Shown here: piece by piece, positions 60,080 through 64,000 of the stretch
Position numbering within the stretch: the first letter of the stretch is position 1
Layout of the letters: the number at the start of each line of letters is the position of its first letter
From: Bacillus pumilus
GTDB taxonomy: Bacteria; Bacillota; Bacilli; Bacillales; Bacillaceae
DNA: 64,000 nucleotides
Reading direction: 5' to 3'
Assembly (NCBI RefSeq): GCF_002744245.1
Contig: NZ_NKHG01000100.1
Location: 29,899 to 93,898, forward strand
Notes under the pieces: generated by a model
What the model saw: the letters and a program-made list of their open reading frames with translations, nothing else
Told to the model about the DNA's origin: nothing
The model's database searches: none
Translations under genes and position numbers: made by a program

Positions 60080-61069
60080 ATGATTCGATTTGCTGTCATC
60101 GGAACGAACTGGATTACAGATCGATTCTTACAGGCCGGAGAGGGAATTGCAGATTTTACTTGTACGGCCGTCTATTCACGATCCGCTGAAAAGGGACAGG
60201 CATTTGCCGAAAAATACGGAATTGAAACGGTCTTTACCAACTTACATCAAATGGCAGCGAGTGATGCGTTTGATGCTGTGTATATTGCGAGCCCAAACGC
60301 CCTTCACAAAGAGCAGGCCATAGTGATGATGGAGCATCAGAAGCATGTACTATGTGAAAAGCCATTGGCCTCTCACAGAAAAGAGGCTGAACAGATGATT
60401 GCGGCAGCGAAAAAAAATCAAGTTTGTTTGATGGAAGCGATGAAAACCACATTTCTACCAAATTTTCTTCAAATCAAACAGCACCTTGATCAATTAGGTC
60501 CTATTCGGCAAGTTGTGGCCCATTACTGTAAACATTCCTCAAGATATGATGCCTACCGAAACGGTGAGATTCCAAACGCCTTTAAGCCGGAATTATCCAA
60601 TGGCTCGTTAATGGATATCGGTGTGTATCTCGTCTTTCCAGCCATTTATTTATTTGGACTGCCAAACCACATCACAGCTAGAGGCTCCAAGCTTTCTTCT
60701 GGCGTTGATGGAAGTGGCTCATTGCTTTTACAGTATGACGGACATCAAGCACTTCTTTTTCATTCTAAAATCTCAACATCTCAATTATCTGCTGAAATTC
60801 AAGGAGAGGATGCCACGATGGTCATTGATCAATTTCACCGCCCTTCTCGTATCACAATTCATGATCGTAAGGGGCATCAAACCGACATCACTGTCAAAGA
60901 TGATCAGCCCGCTATGTATTATGAAATCGAGCACTTTATTCAATGTATAAAACAAGAAAAGGGACAGTCTCCTGTCAATACCTTTGCTTTATCTGTTCAA
61001 ACAATGTCCGTCATGGACGAGGCGAGAAGGCAAATGGGCATCATGTACCCTGCCGACAGACAAAGTTAA
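60080..61069 (+). CDS. yulF: Gfo/Idh/MocA family oxidoreductase, YulF-like
   Basis: 329 aa from ATG 60080 after AGGAGG. N-terminal Rossmann fold: MIRFAVIGTNWITDRFLQAG, YIASPNALHKEQAIVMMEHQ, HVLCEKPLAS (EKP motif). The C-terminal sheet domain includes NGSLMDIGVYLVFPAIYLFG. It is an NAD(P)-dependent dehydrogenase on a sugar or inositol-like substrate. YulF in B. subtilis lies near chemoreceptor genes, matching the context here. Confidence 0.85.
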   Translation: MIRFAVIGTNWITDRFLQAGEGIADFTCTAVYSRSAEKGQAFAEKYGIETVFTNLHQMAASDAFDAVYIASPNALHKEQAIVMMEHQKHVLCEKPLASHRKEAEQMIAAAKKNQVCLMEAMKTTFLPNFLQIKQHLDQLGPIRQVVAHYCKHSSRYDAYRNGEIPNAFKPELSNGSLMDIGVYLVFPAIYLFGLPNHITARGSKLSSGVDGSGSLLLQYDGHQALLFHSKISTSQLSAEIQGEDATMVIDQFHRPSRITIHDRKGHQTDITVKDDQPAMYYEIEHFIQCIKQEKGQSPVNTFALSVQTMSVMDEARRQMGIMYPADRQS

Positions 61070-61085
61070 TGGGGCATCAGATGAA

Positions 61086-61118
61086 AACAAAGGGCTGCAT
61101 ATCGCCCTTTGTTTTTGT
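61086..61118 (+). terminator. Terminator of the yulF-like gene
   Basis: ACAAAGGGC-TGCATATC-GCCCTTTGT stem followed by TTTTGTG. Confidence 0.85.
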
Positions 61119-61136
61119 GTTCCGTGTAAAATCAAT

Positions 61137-61661
61137 TTATTTTGCCGCTAATACATCCGCAAATGCTTTCACATATGGGGGGAGATCCGGTGGACGTCTG
61201 CTTGAAACAAGATGACCATCTGTGACGACTGCTTCATCAAACCAGTCCGCACCAGCATTCGTCATATCATCTTTAATACCAGGTGTACTTGTCACCTTTT
61301 TGCCTTGCAGGATCCCCGCTGAAATAAGCACCCAGCCAGCATGGCAGATTTGTCCGATTGGTTTGCCTTTCGTATCAAACGTGCGGACGATGTCTAATAC
61401 TTCAGGATATCGGCGCAGTTTATCAGGGGCCCATCCGCCAGGAACGAGCACGGCATCAAAATCGTCAGCTTGAATGGAATAAAAGTCTGCATCCGATACA
61501 GCAGGCACACCATACTTCCCGATATACTCGTGATCTGCTTTTTCTCCTACAAGATGGACGGTTGCTCCCTCTTCTCGTAAGCGTAGAACCGGATACCATA
61601 GTTCTAAATCTTCAAAATCATCACTGACAAACGCAATGACCTTTTTATCTGATAAACGCAT
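61137..61661 (-). CDS. PfpI/DJ-1 family protein
   Basis: 174 aa from ATG 61661, six to eight bases after AAAAGGAGAG. It has the PfpI layout: KKVIAFVSDDFEDLELWYPV, DAVLVPGGWAPDKLRR, the nucleophile Cys in QICHAGWVLIS and the VTSTPGIKDDMTNAG loop. Members act as glyoxalase III/deglycase or stress chaperones. It may respond to carbonyl stress; YraA and YfkM are B. subtilis relatives. Confidence 0.88.
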   Translation of the reverse strand: MRLSDKKVIAFVSDDFEDLELWYPVLRLREEGATVHLVGEKADHEYIGKYGVPAVSDADFYSIQADDFDAVLVPGGWAPDKLRRYPEVLDIVRTFDTKGKPIGQICHAGWVLISAGILQGKKVTSTPGIKDDMTNAGADWFDEAVVTDGHLVSSRRPPDLPPYVKAFADVLAAK

Positions 61662-61715
61662 AACATCTCTCCTTTTCTTCCGATTACCTCTATTGTACGA
61701 GATCATCTCTTAAAA

Positions 61716-61747
61716 AGAAAAGCGGTTCCCCTTGAGGAGAACCACTT
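61716..61747 (-). terminator. Terminator of the chemoreceptor gene
   Basis: GTGGTTCTCC/GGGGAACCGC stem; TTTTCTTTTT follows on the minus strand. Confidence 0.78.
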
Positions 61748-61753
61748 TCACAA

Positions 61754-63742
61754 TTATTGATTGATCTTGAATTTTTTAATTAAATCACGCAGCTCTTCAG
61801 CCATTTGGGAAAGAGTCGTAGAAGAGGAACTAATCTCTTCCATTGACGCCAGCTGCTCTTCAGCAGATGCCGCGATATCTTGAATACTTGCTGAACTCTC
61901 TCTAGACACATCTGCAATTTCATTAACTGCTTTAGAAATTTGCTCTGATCCTTTTGAAAGCTCGCGTACTGTTGTATTCATTTCATTAATTCTTGTTGCG
62001 ATCTCCGCTGTTTGCTGGTTAATTTGTGAAAAGCTTTCTTTTGTTTGATCTGTAATAGAAAGCCCATTTTCCACTTCTTCATTCACAGATTTGAACATGT
62101 TTTGAGATGTTTCAATTTCAGATACAATTTCTTTCACGAGCTTTTCAATCTCTTTTGCTGAATCCGATGATTGAACTGCAAGTTTACGTACTTCCTCTGC
62201 TACAACCGAGAAACCTCTACCTGAATCGCCTGCACGAGCTGCTTCGATGGCTGCATTTAGTGCAAGTAAATTCGTTTGATCGGCAATGCCATTAATAACG
62301 CCTAAAATGTTGGTGATATCTTTTGATTTATGCTCTAGTCCATTGATCACACCTTCAGCCTCTTTCACTGAATGATCAATTGTTTTCATTTGGCCAACTG
62401 TTTGCTCCACAAGCTGTCCGCCTGTTTCTGCTACTGTTTTTGATTGGACAGATGACGCTGTGATCACATCAGAGGTTTGTGCGACTTCATTTAGACCTTC
62501 GTTCATTTGTTTCAAATGGTTTGCACTTTGCTCAACCATTTCACTTTGATTTTCGTTACCGTTCGAGAATGTTTCAATGGATGATGTAATATGTTCTGTT
62601 GCTTTTGTTGTTTGACCTGCACTAGCCGTCAGTTCTTCAGACGATGAAGCCACGTTCTCAACAGATGTCTGAACGGCTTGAATGACATCTCGCAGTGACT
62701 CACTCATTTCATTAAAGCTTGTGCCGAGCTGTCCAATTTCGTCTTTTGACCGAACTTCAATTTTTTCTGTTAAATCTCCCTCGCTGATCTTCTTCGAAGA
62801 GGAGACAAGCATGGAAAGTGGTTTTGTAATTGAACGAATGATAAAGAAGATGAGAATGCCGCCAATCATGAGGGCGCCAGCTAAAATAATAGCGGCCATG
62901 TTAAAGACTGGCTGCGCAGCTTCTTCTACTTCACTTACAAACATTGTACCAACAATCTTCCAGCCAGTCGCCTTGTTTGTAGTAAACTCCATTTGTTTTT
63001 CTTTTCCTTCAAACATATAACTCATGAATCCTTGATCTTGTGAATAGAGCTTTTCTAACCACTCACCGGATAATTTTGTGCCAGCTTTTTTCGTTGGATG
63101 GGCAACAAAGGTGCGCTCTGGACTTCCAATAAATGCATAGCCTTTTTTACCGATATTAATACTATTTGATTCTTTCACTAGATTCGCAATATCTAGGTTC
63201 ATCGCGATGACACCAGAGCCGTCCTCAAGCTTCTTAGAAATGGTCACAACAAGAGTACCGGTTGATGCGGTTGGATACGGAGCAGAAACAGACAGTTCAC
63301 CGTTTTTGGCCCAGCCATCTTTATACCAATCTCGTTCAGTTGCGACATAGTCAGCCGGCATTTTTTTATTAGGATATCTTGAAAACACTTTGCCATCATT
63401 TGAAGCGACAAAGATGCCTTCTGTGTCATCATTCATACGCATGAATTGCTCAAAGCGTCCTTGAATATCAGTGGTTCCTTTTTGCTTGAGCTTTTTCTCC
63501 GTGATCCATTGACTGAAAAAATCGGCTGCGTCTGTTTTCACTTTCATAACCTTCGTAATATTTTTATCTAGCTGCTCAACGTTTTCCTTTGCGCTTTGCA
63601 AAATTTGATCATTTAAGGAGGTGCTTGCAGTATGATATGAAGAATATGCCAATACAATAACTGGGCATAACAGAATAAATAAGAAAGAGAATACGAGTTT
63701 TTTTGAAATAGATGGCTTTTTGAAATACTGTATGAATTTCAT
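61754..63742 (-). CDS. Methyl-accepting chemotaxis protein, McpA/TlpA/TlpB type
   Basis: 662 aa, the length of the B. subtilis McpA/McpB/TlpA/TlpB group. TM1 (~16-38) precedes a dCache sensor (~40-280) with [10 protein letters not shown] and [18 protein letters not shown]2 lies at ~282-304 ([20 protein letters not shown]), then HAMP (to ~360). The signalling helical bundle carries [20 protein letters not shown]. Which paralogue it is cannot be told. A SigD promoter precedes it. Confidence 0.93.
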   Translation of the reverse strand: MKFIQYFKKPSISKKLVFSFLFILLCPVIVLAYSSYHTASTSLNDQILQSAKENVEQLDKNITKVMKVKTDAADFFSQWITEKKLKQKGTTDIQGRFEQFMRMNDDTEGIFVASNDGKVFSRYPNKKMPADYVATERDWYKDGWAKNGELSVSAPYPTASTGTLVVTISKKLEDGSGVIAMNLDIANLVKESNSINIGKKGYAFIGSPERTFVAHPTKKAGTKLSGEWLEKLYSQDQGFMSYMFEGKEKQMEFTTNKATGWKIVGTMFVSEVEEAAQPVFNMAAIILAGALMIGGILIFFIIRSITKPLSMLVSSSKKISEGDLTEKIEVRSKDEIGQLGTSFNEMSESLRDVIQAVQTSVENVASSSEELTASAGQTTKATEHITSSIETFSNGNENQSEMVEQSANHLKQMNEGLNEVAQTSDVITASSVQSKTVAETGGQLVEQTVGQMKTIDHSVKEAEGVINGLEHKSKDITNILGVINGIADQTNLLALNAAIEAARAGDSGRGFSVVAEEVRKLAVQSSDSAKEIEKLVKEIVSEIETSQNMFKSVNEEVENGLSITDQTKESFSQINQQTAEIATRINEMNTTVRELSKGSEQISKAVNEIADVSRESSASIQDIAASAEEQLASMEEISSSSTTLSQMAEELRDLIKKFKINQ

Positions 63743-63776
63743 AAAAAAGAAAACTCCTTTTAGTAAGATAGTATAT

Positions 63777-63803
63777 ATATCGGAAGAACTACTAGGTTGT
63801 TTA
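63777..63803 (-). promoter_or_regulatory. SigD promoter of the chemoreceptor gene
   Basis: Minus strand TAAA (63800-63803), 16 bp, CCGATAT (63777-63783), the flagellar/chemotaxis SigD consensus, about 35 bp upstream of the ATG. Confidence 0.82.
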
Positions 63804-63866
63804 CTTTTTTAACTTATTAAAGTCTAATTGAGCCCAAAATACCCAAATTATATGCAGTGAATGGAA

Positions 63867-63945
63867 AACACCTGACGCCAAAACGTCAGGTGTTCCAGAT
63901 TGTTGACAAAGGGCTAAAATGAACTTTATTTTAGCCCTTTGTCTT
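63867..63945 (-). terminator. Two hairpins at the window edge
   Basis: CACCTGACG/CGTCAGGTG stem with TTTTCC on the minus strand, and ACAAAGGGCTAAAAT/ATTTTAGCCCTTTGT nearby. They probably end a leftward gene lying beyond the window. Confidence 0.65.
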
Positions 63946-64000
63946 CTTTTCAGCGTGATAGAAAACCTTTGAAGTCTAGGAAGGACGAGTACCGGCGCGG

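Noticed and set aside
1..64000. CRISPR array, insertion sequence or rRNA genes
   Set aside because: No regular repeat-spacer array, no transposase-like ORF and no rRNA sequence were seen on either strand.

Overview
The window looks like a Bacillus chromosome, most likely the B. pumilus group. The evidence is a PBSX-type element with the canonical xtm/xkd gene order, a BirA-boxed bioB, yueF- and yulF-like genes, a SigD-type promoter in front of a chemoreceptor gene, and strong GGAGG ribosome sites with many TTG/GTG starts. The species is an inference. About 55 kb of the 64 kb is two prophages side by side, followed by about 9 kb of ordinary chromosome.

Region 1 (1-28.5 kb) is the right part of a temperate siphophage-like prophage. 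Its left end lies outside the window. A rightward lysogeny module (25.4-28.4 kb) encodes a Xre repressor, a lipoprotein, an ImmA/IrrE peptidase and a tyrosine integrase. It ends beside a tRNA-Ala(GGC) gene, the probable attachment site. Everything else reads leftward: Cro-like and Xis-like regulators, small early genes, an SbcC/Rad50-like ATPase, RecT, an MBL-fold protein, a replication initiator carrying internal 11-bp iterons, a G39P-like helicase loader, a DnaB-like helicase, RusA, XtrA-, Rha- and YopX-like proteins and an ArpU-type late regulator. Then comes a cargo block: an LXG toxin with two candidate immunity genes, a frameshifted CotD-like spore coat gene, a ParB-like protein and a C5 cytosine methylase. 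The terminase, portal, MuF and XkdF genes follow to the window edge.

Region 2 (28.9-55.2 kb) is a PBSX-like defective phage or phage-tail particle, also read leftward from a divergent Xre repressor at 54.8 kb. The order is small early genes, a RusA relative without its acidic motif, XtrA, Xpf, XtmA (frameshifted), XtmB, XkdE-XkdK, XkdM, XkdN with a -1 frameshift site, XkdO-XkdU, two tandem fibre/XkdW cassettes (one fibre broken), XkdX, BhlA/XhlB holins and XlyA amidase. Replication genes (xkdB/xkdC) are absent. A BsrE-type toxin with a convergent antisense RNA sits, in the opposite orientation, between xkdM and xkdN.

Region 3 (55.2-64 kb) is host DNA: a degraded secreted-protein gene, bioB behind a perfect BirA operator, a small secreted protein, UppP, a YueF-like AI-2E transporter, a DoxX-like protein, a YulF-like oxidoreductase, a PfpI/DJ-1 protein and an McpA/Tlp-type chemoreceptor.

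The two prophages carry homologous packaging genes (terminase large subunit, portal, XkdF), homologous small early genes (XtrA, YqaI-like, RusA fold) and a shared long terminator hairpin. They could recombine or complement each other. Several prophage genes carry single-base frameshifts. These could be real decay or assembly indels, and read-level checking is advisable.
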